From the IMG/VR virus record IMGVR_UViG_3300035034_002034, positions 1 through 38,421 of that record: a stretch of 38,421 bases of DNA. One strand, 5' to 3'. Below the pieces are notes generated by a model. It saw only the letters and a program-made list of their open reading frames with translations. It was not told where the DNA came from and did no database searches. The DNA is from a virus. Shown here in pieces: positions 1 through 7,484 of this stretch. Position numbers and translations under genes: made by a program. How positions within the stretch are numbered: position 1 is the stretch's first letter; every line of letters begins with the position of its first letter.

Positions 1-732
1 AACATTACTATCAGTAGTTCCAAGATAAGCTAAGAAAGCTGGCTGATTAGGCTTCATAACCATACCAGCTATATAAGCCCTATCGATTTCACCACCCCCC
101 GTGCCATTCGTACCGAGGCGCATGACATTCGATTCGCCGACTACACCTTTGTTTTGAATCAAAATATTAGATGATTCTGAGGATGTATAGGCACCACCAG
201 TCATGAAATAGCATCCAGTACCTATTCCAATGTTAAAAGCCCCTGTAGTAAGCACACCAAGAGTTAATTCTCCGATCGCTATGTTCCTAGATGCACTCGT
301 TGCTGCTCTTAATGAGCCTTCACCAAACGCCTGGTTTTCTATCCCTTCAGTGCAAGACCTAAGAGCGTCAGACCCTATTGCAGTATTGCTCCTACCATCA
401 GTAAGAGAAGATAAAGCATCAGTACCTACTCCTACATTTCTACTACCAAAAGTAAGAGAAGATAAAACATTTTTACCTATTCCTACATTTGGTTCGAAGC
501 CCCTTGAAGTGGTATTACCAGCGTCTCTACCTATAAATACACTGTCTGGCCTATAGTCACTATAAGCATGAATAAATCTGTAACCATCAATCTTAATCTG
601 ACCAGTAGTTGATGTAGTTGAAGGTAAGTTTATATTACCTGACGTAACAGTTACATCACCAGTAGTTACTGTTAAGGTATCATCTACCGTTAATGTTCCT
701 GTTTTGTTACTTAGTGCATTTTGTGTACTCAT
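1..732 (-). CDS. Tail adhesin with YadA-like head repeats, C-terminus off the left edge
   Basis: I see 244 codons from an ATG preceded by AAGGAG; the frame is still open at base 1. After a short beta-rich N-terminus (residues 1-60) come repeats spaced about 14 residues apart with N-x-(A/V)-(I/V)-G cores (NVGVG, NTAIG, NIAIG, NIGIG). This is the left-handed roll signature of trimeric autotransporter heads, found in many phage fibres. A conserved ESSNILI...AYIAGM segment follows, then QPAFLAY, which in related fibres often opens a C1q-like cap. It is probably a trimeric receptor-binding fibre. The right-edge gene is a paralogue. If the window is circular, the next codon across the junction is TGA, so the cap would be missing. 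Receptor unknown. Confidence 0.85.
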   Translation of the reverse strand, partial: MSTQNALSNKTGTLTVDDTLTVTTGDVTVTSGNINLPSTTSTTGQIKIDGYRFIHAYSDYRPDSVFIGRDAGNTTSRGFEPNVGIGKNVLSSLTFGSRNVGVGTDALSSLTDGRSNTAIGSDALRSCTEGIENQAFGEGSLRAATSASRNIAIGELTLGVLTTGAFNIGIGTGCYFMTGGAYTSSESSNILIQNKGVVGESNVMRLGTNGTGGGEIDRAYIAGMVMKPNQPAFLAYLGTTDSNV

Positions 733-741
733 TATAGCTCC

Positions 742-3729
742 TTAAACGATTGTAAGATTTGAAATCGAAGAAGTTACATTCCATTCTAAGTTTGCTACAA
801 CACACACACATTCAATGGTATCTCGTTTAAGCACTGAAGATATAGAACCTCCAACACCTGTCGTTGTAGAAGCAGAACCAAAATGTATTTGCTGACTAGC
901 AGCTTGCGTAATCGTCCAACCAAGATCAGTGTTCATGCCAGTTACCCTAAACACATCGCCAACCGCTGAAGTTGTCGGAAGAGCGAGGGACAACAGTCCA
1001 ACTTTGTTGCAGATGTAACCGTTTAAAACTGCAATAGTTTGATCTACTGTAATAGCTGACCAGCTTAATCCACCACCGCCACCAGAAGGAATAGCTTGAG
1101 AACCAAGTTGGCCATTACTATCAACAGTAGCCATGTTTAATGTGCCACCAGGAGTGACACCGTAGATACCTGCTATATAACAAGCATCTTGTTCTGCATT
1201 GCCACTTCCTTGCGTACCAATTCTGATAATATTTGAATCTGTAGCAACTCCTTTACTACCAAGGCAAATATTTGAAGACTCCGTTGTTATATATTCTAGT
1301 CCAGCATCTTTACCTATAAGAGTGTTATAACTTCCATCAAGAATTAAACTTCCACTAAAAGCACCGAGTGCTGTATTCTCATCCCCTAAACAAGTTTGCA
1401 AAGAATAAGAACCGCAAGAAGTATTAGTTGAGCCTGTGGCATTATAAAGACTACTTATTCCAATAGCAACATTATCATCAGTTATAGTAACACCGCTTAA
1501 AGCGCTATCACCAACTGCCGTATTACTGCTTCCAGTCGTTATAGCCGAGCCTGTTAATGTTCCTATTATCGTGTTTCCTACGCCTTCTGTAATATCTACT
1601 CCACTATACCGTCCAACTGCAACGTTTCTTGTACCAGTTGTTAAATCTTCAAGGCTAAGACTTCCAATTCCAGTGTTTGAAATTCCAGTTAAAGTTCTAT
1701 TACCAGCACCGCCTATAAAGGTACTATTAGTTCCATAATTACTAATGAATTCAGTTGTTCCAAGAAAGATAAGACCTTTAGTTCCAGCAGCATTTGTATT
1801 AGGAATGGTTACCGTTCCAGAATAACTAGGACTTCCCGTCCAAGAAGGATTTGCGCCTGTATTGCCAACAAGTCCTTCACCCGTTGCTCCTTCTGCAAGA
1901 GCTTCTATTGCTCCTGCACCAGCACCAACGAGTACACCACCGTCAGTAAAAGTAGAAACACCAGTACCGCCATCAGCAACTGAGACATCTGTGCCTCCCG
2001 CTCTGTAAATATAAGAACTATTTATAGTAACAGTATCAGCAAGATCAAAAGTAGGAGGATTACCAGCCGTTAATGTACCAAAGGTAGTATAAGTTGCTCC
2101 TGCTGTGTCAAATGCTTGTAAAAGAGTTGTATCAGCTGCTGTCTTGTTGGTTCCAAGAGCTTCTGTTCCAAAGATTCCAATATCAGAAATGATAGTCTCT
2201 GCCGATCCAGCACCACTTTCTAATAAAGCACCATCAGTACGTGAAGCAAGAATATGAACTTCTGTAACAGCTGTAATGTTAGTTAAAACCTGAATATCTA
2301 TACTAGTTACAGTAAAGGAAGCTTTGCATGCACCAGCAGCTACACTATAAACTAATGTGCCACTATCAGATTCATCATGAACATGGTTACATAAAATATC
2401 TATGCTACCACCCGCTATTACACCAACTACTGTAGCAGCACCTGTCATGTGAATTACATCAACACGTATAAATATTTTACCTGCTGTCGCAGAACCTACT
2501 AAGAATCCTGTCGCAAGAGAGACTCGATATGTTCTTAAATATAAATCACCTGCTATACAAGCAATACCTATTCCTGCGCCTTCTACCGTTATCCTTCCAA
2601 TAATAAGCTTGGCAGAACCTCCAGCACTATTGAAGGTAAAACCAACCGTTGCAGTTGCAATAGTCGCACTTCCAAAGTCCCACTTATTGCCTGCGATAAT
2701 TGTATGAGCACCAGCAATATTACAATTAGGTGCATGTATATGGACATCAACTTGTCCAGTTAAGTTCTCTGTATACGTACCTTCATCAAAACAAACAACT
2801 ACAGCGGGTGCTATTGCAAAGGCAGCCGTTATAGCAGCACCAAACGTTAACTTAGCTTTTTGTATTGTTAAACCATCATTACCATCATTACCATGTTTAC
2901 CGACATATATGATATTGCTTTCATCAACACCAGCAGCATTAACGGTAATTGCACCTGCGGCATTTGAGATTGTTACACCTGTACCAGCAGTAAGTGTAGC
3001 TGGAACTGGATCAGCTCCTGTACTACCGATTGCAAGTTGCCCATTTGTCATTGCAGCAATAGATGTTAAAGATCCTGTAGCGTTACCAACTTGCAACGTA
3101 TGATCTGTAGTTCCATTAACTGCTAAGGTTACTGTTGAGCCTGCTGAGGTTGTTCCTATATTTGCTCCACCAGCAATTGTTAATACGCCAGCAGCGGGTA
3201 TAGCACTATTTGCATCGTCAGTAAGATAACTTGTAGCAAGCGTACCATCTGTAGTTATTGTTAATACATCGGCAGCTGCTGTTGTTGTTAATCCTCCAGT
3301 ACCATTAACATCGAGGACACCTAAGGTAGGAGTTGCGACGTTTGCATCGTCTGCTAAAAAATTTCTGGCTATATCTGGACCTACGACAAGATCAAGTGTG
3401 CTCGCTCCCAATACATAGACTATTGTTCCATTTGCTGAAGACAATGTAGCAAAGGCTGGGTCAGCTGCGCTAGCTCCAAGTAATACTTGTCCATTAGTAC
3501 CAATAGCTAACGAATCAAGGCTTCCTGAGGCATTACCTATCTGTACCGCATGTTCAGTTGTATCAGTTACATCTATAGTGAGCGTCTCTGTTGCAGCCAC
3601 ACCAGTTACCGTAACATTATTTCCACCAGCTAGGTTTATCGCTCCTGCTGCATTTGGAAGAACATCATCACCAATATCAGGTATAACTCTTCTTATAGTT
3701 CCAGAAAGATTGCTATGCACTTGGCTCAT
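742..3729 (-). CDS. Large tail spike/adhesin: beta-helix plus YadA-like head repeats
   Basis: 995 residues; ATG with a GGGAG site. Residues 1-270 hold imperfect repeats of the type TxHxxQxGNxxGSLxSIxxxTNGQLxxGSTGADP, common in phage fibres. Residues about 275-530 open with IYVGKHGNDGNDG and read like a right-handed beta-helix (pectate-lyase-like fold), with no catalytic set that I can identify. Residues about 650-850 carry NTxIG-type head repeats ending in ESSNICLG...CYIAGIYGVTP, homologous to the left- and right-edge adhesins. A Gly-rich linker (SGGGGG) precedes a roughly 100-residue C-terminal beta domain. Probably a trimeric structural spike on the virion tail. It lies 9 nt upstream of the left-edge adhesin in the same orientation. 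Confidence 0.85.
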   Translation of the reverse strand: MSQVHSNLSGTIRRVIPDIGDDVLPNAAGAINLAGGNNVTVTGVAATETLTIDVTDTTEHAVQIGNASGSLDSLAIGTNGQVLLGASAADPAFATLSSANGTIVYVLGASTLDLVVGPDIARNFLADDANVATPTLGVLDVNGTGGLTTTAAADVLTITTDGTLATSYLTDDANSAIPAAGVLTIAGGANIGTTSAGSTVTLAVNGTTDHTLQVGNATGSLTSIAAMTNGQLAIGSTGADPVPATLTAGTGVTISNAAGAITVNAAGVDESNIIYVGKHGNDGNDGLTIQKAKLTFGAAITAAFAIAPAVVVCFDEGTYTENLTGQVDVHIHAPNCNIAGAHTIIAGNKWDFGSATIATATVGFTFNSAGGSAKLIIGRITVEGAGIGIACIAGDLYLRTYRVSLATGFLVGSATAGKIFIRVDVIHMTGAATVVGVIAGGSIDILCNHVHDESDSGTLVYSVAAGACKASFTVTSIDIQVLTNITAVTEVHILASRTDGALLESGAGSAETIISDIGIFGTEALGTNKTAADTTLLQAFDTAGATYTTFGTLTAGNPPTFDLADTVTINSSYIYRAGGTDVSVADGGTGVSTFTDGGVLVGAGAGAIEALAEGATGEGLVGNTGANPSWTGSPSYSGTVTIPNTNAAGTKGLIFLGTTEFISNYGTNSTFIGGAGNRTLTGISNTGIGSLSLEDLTTGTRNVAVGRYSGVDITEGVGNTIIGTLTGSAITTGSSNTAVGDSALSGVTITDDNVAIGISSLYNATGSTNTSCGSYSLQTCLGDENTALGAFSGSLILDGSYNTLIGKDAGLEYITTESSNICLGSKGVATDSNIIRIGTQGSGNAEQDACYIAGIYGVTPGGTLNMATVDSNGQLGSQAIPSGGGGGLSWSAITVDQTIAVLNGYICNKVGLLSLALPTTSAVGDVFRVTGMNTDLGWTITQAASQQIHFGSASTTTGVGGSISSVLKRDTIECVCVVANLEWNVTSSISNLTIV

Positions 3730-3738
3730 CGTAACTCC

Positions 3739-4092
3739 CTATAATCCTGTATCGCCATAAATAACTGACAATGAAACATAACCAGTAGTTGGCGCAGCTA
3801 AGACTAATGGATGCTCTATAACATAGATTCGTGTTCCAATAGCAAACTCAAAGCCTCCCTCAGTAGTCTTGTTGCTTGCAAGATCGTAGACCAAGGTTTC
3901 GCCTGCTTCAACATCTATCCAATCAACTATTCCATCTTTAGAGAAAGAAAGAGCTACATCAGTAGCATTTTTTATAGTAACTATACGAATAGGATGCTTA
4001 AAAGCTGTTCCTACTCCCATATAAGCAGCGCCTATACTGCCAAAGGCTAACCTGCGTACTTCTTCAACTTCAGCTCTTATCGCTACTGACAT
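3739..4092 (-). CDS. Small beta-rich virion-associated protein, probable paralogue of next gene
   Basis: 117 residues, ATG with an AAAGGAG site. The core (residues 38-75) reads VTIKNATDVALSFSKDG...WIDVEAGETLVYD. It matches in pattern the IVNGSAVPVVISFDGG...ACIASGE segment of the upstream gene: one strand, a small-residue turn, S-F-x-x-D-G, then a second strand. The two are therefore likely diverged tandem duplicates. Proteins of this pattern sit in fibre regions of many podovirus-like genomes and may be fibre-base or decoration proteins. The role is inferred from position only. Confidence 0.75.
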   Translation of the reverse strand: MSVAIRAEVEEVRRLAFGSIGAAYMGVGTAFKHPIRIVTIKNATDVALSFSKDGIVDWIDVEAGETLVYDLASNKTTEGGFEFAIGTRIYVIEHPLVLAAPTTGYVSLSVIYGDTGL

Positions 4093-4105
4093 AACTCAAC
4101 TCCTT

Positions 4106-4435
4106 TTAATTATTTGGGCAGTAGAAGCCAGCAAGATAAACTAAACCAACACTTACTGTTCCTTTAACTGAAACTTTCGTACCTTTTGGAATCAACGGGA
4201 GTCCAATAGGATGAACACTGTCAGACCCTATAAAGCACTCTCCAGAAGCAATACAAGCTTCATGATCAGTAGTTCCGCCATCAAAAGAGATAACTACAGG
4301 AACAGCGCTACCATTAACTATATGTAGATAGTTACAGGCTTGTGCTATCCCTGTAGAAAGTTCTTTATAGGTTCCATCAAATGCAGCTGTATCCGTAGAT
4401 ACAAGCGTCAATGGTTTTAAAACATTTTTAAACAT
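4106..4435 (-). CDS. Small beta-rich virion-associated protein
   Basis: 109 residues. The start is an ATG overlapping the upstream stop region, where GTGGAGTAA supplies both the Shine-Dalgarno and the stop codon. No signal peptide or membrane segment. The IVNGSAVPVVISFDGG segment (residues 39-54) resembles the same part of the downstream gene, so the pair are probable paralogues. It lies between fibre genes in the late transcript and is probably a minor structural protein; no specific family recognised. Confidence 0.75.
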   Translation of the reverse strand: MFKNVLKPLTLVSTDTAAFDGTYKELSTGIAQACNYLHIVNGSAVPVVISFDGGTTDHEACIASGECFIGSDSVHPIGLPLIPKGTKVSVKGTVSVGLVYLAGFYCPNN

Positions 4436-4437
4436 TT

Positions 4438-4671
4438 TTACTCCACAAATTTAGGACGCTCTTCTTTAGAAGGTTCATCTTCTTTAGGAGCTGCCTTTTG
4501 AACAATCTCTTGTATAGCCTTATGTACAACCGACAATACCGTATAAGATGCATCATAAAGATCTCCTAACGAACTATCTGCATCGAAGACGAAGATGAAC
4601 TTCTTGCCATTCTTTTCAACAGAAATTTGTTTTCTTTCTACTTCTACAATTTCTTTAGCCTTATCTTCCAT
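4438..4671 (-). CDS. Acidic 77-residue protein of unknown function
   Basis: ATG preceded by AAAGGG. The N-terminal half alternates charged and hydrophobic residues (KKFIFVFDADSSLGDLYDAS). The middle is helical (VLSVVHKAIQEIVQKA) and the end is a charged tail rich in Lys, Glu and Pro. No cysteines or membrane segment. It could be a small chaperone or assembly factor for the flanking fibre genes, but nothing in the sequence shows this. Its TAA doubles as part of the next gene's ribosome site. Confidence 0.7.
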   Translation of the reverse strand: MEDKAKEIVEVERKQISVEKNGKKFIFVFDADSSLGDLYDASYTVLSVVHKAIQEIVQKAAPKEDEPSKEERPKFVE

Positions 4672-4712
4672 TAGAGACCCTTTGCTTTAAATTAAAATAT
4701 ATCGCTGATAGT

Positions 4713-4750
4713 GTAGCCCCCACTTAATAAAAGAACTAAGAGGGAGCTAC
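4713..4750 (-). other. Imperfect hairpin between two fibre-region genes
   Basis: GTAGCCCCC at 4713-4721 pairs with GGGAGCTAC at 4742-4750 with one mismatch and a 20-nt loop. No T-tract follows it on the minus strand, so it is a poor intrinsic terminator. It may act as an RNA processing or stability element between the 306-residue fibre gene and the 77-residue gene. Confidence 0.4.
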
Positions 4751-4765
4751 TGACGAATGAAAAAA

Positions 4766-5686
4766 CTATGAAACTAGCAAGTGGAATGACAATATAATAT
4801 CGCCATTTAGGGCTGCCGCACCGTTATTAACAACAGTAACTACAAATGAACCTGCTGCTGGTTTAACACGAGTGATTGTCATCTGCGCGTCATTGGTTCC
4901 CATTGTGTTTACCGAACATAAAACACCATAAGTAGCTGCTGCGCAATCACTGTTAGTAATGGTAAGTTCTTGTGAAGCTGCTGCCGCAGTTGTAAGTCCA
5001 GTTAGCGTAACAACACCTAGCATTGCGTTCAATGTTGCTGCTGCCGCTGCTGCTGAAACAGTTGCTGGCTGCATAAAGAGTTGGCCACCAGAATTGAGTT
5101 CTAAGCCTCCTGTTCCTGAATTAACAACGGTAGTAGAGGTTGTGTTAGTCGAACCAATAGTTGTTGTTTTTGCTCCGGCTCCTGTTGCAATATTAACTGT
5201 TGTAGCTGTTGCATCTGTGGAAATGTCTATTTGACCTGTTCCACTAGCAAGACTAATTGGTCCATCAGCAACTGTTAATGAGTAGCCACCTGTTCCAGCA
5301 AGAACACCTATATTGGTTGCTCCTGTTGCATTACCAATATTAATTGGCTTCTCAACGGCATCTGCACCGATATTAATTTCTCCAGTTCCTGTTTCTAATG
5401 AAAAGACAGTATTAGCATTAGAAATAAGTGGAGTTGTTACAGAAGTTGTTGCTGTAATGGTAGAGAAAGTAGAAGATCCACCAGCTACACTAAGCCATGT
5501 TGCGCTACCAGCTACAATTTTTAACATTATATGTATGTCATTAAGAACTGTATCAAGCCAGATAGTACCTATCTCGGCACGATCGCTTGTCGTAGGTGCT
5601 CTTTTTGAAATGATTGGTGAAGGGTAAACATCAACAGTGGGTTGCCCAATGCTGTATGCTCTTACTCGACGATTATCTGTCGACAT
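4766..5686 (-). CDS. Tail fibre-like protein, Gly/Thr/Ser-rich
   Basis: 306 residues, ATG with an AAGGAG site. Residues 1-75 form the attachment-like head, with RVRAYSIGQPTVDVYPSP followed by GTIWLDTV, a motif recurrent at the start of phage fibre proteins. Residues 80-210 are a low-complexity shaft of short T/S/G/A repeats (NIGNATGATNIG, TTTIGSTNTTSTT). Residues 215-306 form a compact C-terminal beta domain (NSDCAAATYGVLCS...). It has no NTAIG head repeats, unlike the other adhesins here. Likely a separate fibre or a fibre connector. Confidence 0.8.
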   Translation of the reverse strand: MSTDNRRVRAYSIGQPTVDVYPSPIISKRAPTTSDRAEIGTIWLDTVLNDIHIMLKIVAGSATWLSVAGGSSTFSTITATTSVTTPLISNANTVFSLETGTGEINIGADAVEKPINIGNATGATNIGVLAGTGGYSLTVADGPISLASGTGQIDISTDATATTVNIATGAGAKTTTIGSTNTTSTTVVNSGTGGLELNSGGQLFMQPATVSAAAAAATLNAMLGVVTLTGLTTAAAASQELTITNSDCAAATYGVLCSVNTMGTNDAQMTITRVKPAAGSFVVTVVNNGAAALNGDIILSFHLLVS

Positions 5687-5730
5687 AATAGTCTCCTTAT
5701 AGGTTGAACATTTTACCTAGACAGGAGACC

Positions 5731-5746
5731 ATAGCTTAAAAGCTAT
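5731..5746. repeat. 16-bp perfect palindrome upstream of RHH gene
   Basis: ATAGCTT-AA-AAGCTAT. It lies between the fibre gene start (5686) and the plus-strand ribbon-helix-helix gene at 5804. It may be a protein-binding site or a short RNA hairpin; no T-tract follows immediately on either strand. Confidence 0.5.
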
Positions 5747-5769
5747 ACCTAACTTTTAGAGAAGAAACG

Positions 5770-5787
5770 TATTATAAGTATTATAAG
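5770..5787 (+). promoter_or_regulatory. Tandem 9-bp repeat, candidate RHH operator and -10 region
   Basis: TATTATAAG occurs twice in direct tandem, 17 nt before the ATG of a ribbon-helix-helix protein. Each unit contains a TATTAT box that could act as a -10; the best -35 at 17-nt spacing, TTAGAG, is weak. Arc/CopG-type proteins bind direct or inverted short repeats in their own promoters, so autoregulation is the natural reading. This is inference from position and symmetry. Confidence 0.45.
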
Positions 5788-5803
5788 TTTCTGAAAGGTA
5801 GAT

Positions 5804-5953
5804 ATGAAAAAGAAGTTCTTTATATTCGAAATACCTATAGAAGTAAGAAAGCTCTTAAAGATAAGGGCTGCTGAGTTAAATATAACAATGCGCCGCTATG
5901 TATTAAGAGCAATCTTAGAAAAGCTAAAAAGAGACGAAGATTTCAATAATTAG
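5804..5953 (+). CDS. Small ribbon-helix-helix (Arc/CopG-like) DNA-binding protein
   Basis: 49 residues, ATG with a GAAAGGTAG site. The sequence has the RHH layout: a basic N-terminus and one beta strand (residues 4-10, KFFIFEI), then P-x-E-V-R-K-L-L helix A and N-I-T-M-R-R-Y-V-L-R-A-I-L-E helix B. The turn N-I-T between the helices is typical. It reads plus strand inside the minus-strand late block and converges on a 23-residue gene. It probably controls its own promoter and perhaps nearby late transcription. A second RHH protein lies at 28348. Confidence 0.75.
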   Translation: MKKKFFIFEIPIEVRKLLKIRAAELNITMRRYVLRAILEKLKRDEDFNN

Positions 5954-5958
5954 TAATA

Positions 5959-6030
5959 CTAATGCTTAATAATTGCATGTATTAATCCCATTCCAATACA
6001 TATCAAAGTCCAAAAAACCCTAGAAAGCAT
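5959..6030 (-). CDS. 23-residue hydrophobic membrane microprotein
   Basis: A short frame with a strong AAGGAGAATA-ATG start, 8 nt below the stop of the 481-residue ejection-type gene. Residues 4-20 (VFWTLICIGMGLIHAII) form one clear transmembrane helix flanked by Arg and Lys-His. The position in a packed late operon and the ribosome site make it a likely gene. A single-helix late protein could be a holin or lysis peptide, which the window otherwise lacks; this role is unproven. Confidence 0.55.
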   Translation of the reverse strand: MLSRVFWTLICIGMGLIHAIIKH

Positions 6031-6038
6031 TATTCTCC

Positions 6039-7484
6039 TTAAATTAGTCCTTCTTCTTCAGCTGCGTCACCTATTCTATTAAGAGCTTTTAACCCAAGGA
6101 CTTTATTATTTTTTCCAGCTGCTTTAAAAAACTCTAAAGTAGCCTTCTTCACTAAAGGAGAACGCCATGCTGCCGAAAGCCCTTTAACGAGTTCATTAGC
6201 GGGTAAATATGTTGCAGCTCCAAGAGCTGTTAAAGGTGCATTAGCTATTGCTCCTGGCGCAAGTGCTGAAGCACCTACAAGACCTCTAACTAAAGGATTC
6301 ATTTTATATATAGATTTAGAACCAGGTATTATCTTTGAGGCAAAGCTTGCAATAGATTCTGCACCAGTGATAGCACCAAACATTTCATCTGCTTTTGTAT
6401 AAGCATCTAAAAAGTCTGGGTTATAAGACTTACCATATCTTGTTATATATTCTTTTAAGCCTTTTACTGTTTTTAACATGTTGCTTATTGAATCACCCTG
6501 TCTTAACCGTTTTGACATCTCTTTATTCAATGCCTTTTTAACGTCGACCATGTGATTTATTGATATGAACCCACCTTTTTCTGCATTGGCTGCTTTTTCA
6601 ATTTGTTTAAATAAAGCTCCATTATCTCCGCCAGTAGGAACAGCTGCTTTAGCTTCTTCAGTCAAATCTAAAATATTCCTTCCAACACCTTTTTCACCAA
6701 TCTTAAAGCCTTTTACTCTAGCATTTTCTATACTTGCTTCAGCGTCTCCATAGAGGTCTTTCATTACATTTTTTGGTAGCTTACCTTTACTCATATAACC
6801 TAATGTTCCCACTAGACCAACAAGACCAGCTGCTTGAGATAAAACACCGTTTTCATTTTTAGGTGAAACGAAATAGTTAACAGCTTCTTTTGCGCCAGTT
6901 GAAACACCTGCTGCAATAGCGCTTTTACCAAACTGTATAGCTTTTTCAACTTTTCCTGCGGTACTTAGAATATTACCGCTAGATATTCCACCAAGAAAGT
7001 CTAAGAAATCATCCACTCCTGATTCAAACTTACTTGTAGGCTCTGCTTGGCTTTTAAGAAGAGGATCAATAACCTTTTCTTTCATTCCTTTTGAAGTAAG
7101 AATATCTGGAACATAATCAGCTGTATTAGTACCCTCTCCTTCATTAACACCAAGCTTTCTTGAAGCCCAGTCAACGCCCCTTGTAGCAAGATTTGCTAAA
7201 TCGCCAGGCATTCCTAAAGCTCCAGTTGCAAAAGAACCTGCGCCTCTAGCAGCTATAGCTAAAGGCTCTGGCAACATAGTTTCTGGCGCTTCACGAGCTT
7301 TATAAACTGCGTCCATGCCATACTGCTTAGGATCATAGCCTGGCTTAGAAGGCATAGCTTCTTCATCTTTTAAGTCACTAATCGAGCCAACTTGATAGCG
7401 GCCTTTTGGTGTTTCTTCTTGTGCTTGCTCATCAACAGGCGCATTCCCATTAGCATCAAGAGTTCCCATTGTATAACGTGCCAT
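6039..7484 (-). CDS. Probable ejection/internal virion protein
   Basis: 481 residues. The chosen ATG overlaps the previous stop (TAATG) with GGAG nine bases upstream; a start 15 nt further up has no good site. The N-terminal 80 residues are polar. Residues 80-110, 165-235 and 385-440 are Gly/Ala-rich with several possibly membrane-active helices (SIASFASKII, GLVGASALAPGAIA, LTALGAATYLPA). Length, composition and position after three similar genes fit podovirus DNA-ejection proteins (functional equivalents of P22 gp7/gp16/gp20). I recognise no specific family or lytic motif. Confidence 0.6.
   Translation of the reverse strand: MARYTMGTLDANGNAPVDEQAQEETPKGRYQVGSISDLKDEEAMPSKPGYDPKQYGMDAVYKAREAPETMLPEPLAIAARGAGSFATGALGMPGDLANLATRGVDWASRKLGVNEGEGTNTADYVPDILTSKGMKEKVIDPLLKSQAEPTSKFESGVDDFLDFLGGISSGNILSTAGKVEKAIQFGKSAIAAGVSTGAKEAVNYFVSPKNENGVLSQAAGLVGLVGTLGYMSKGKLPKNVMKDLYGDAEASIENARVKGFKIGEKGVGRNILDLTEEAKAAVPTGGDNGALFKQIEKAANAEKGGFISINHMVDVKKALNKEMSKRLRQGDSISNMLKTVKGLKEYITRYGKSYNPDFLDAYTKADEMFGAITGAESIASFASKIIPGSKSIYKMNPLVRGLVGASALAPGAIANAPLTALGAATYLPANELVKGLSAAWRSPLVKKATLEFFKAAGKNNKVLGLKALNRIGDAAEEEGLI

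Noticed and set aside
1-3729. Long plus-strand frames opposite the adhesins
   Set aside because: They are antisense shadows of repetitive Gly/Thr/Ala-rich coding sequence, without ribosome sites and rich in Pro/Val/Leu.
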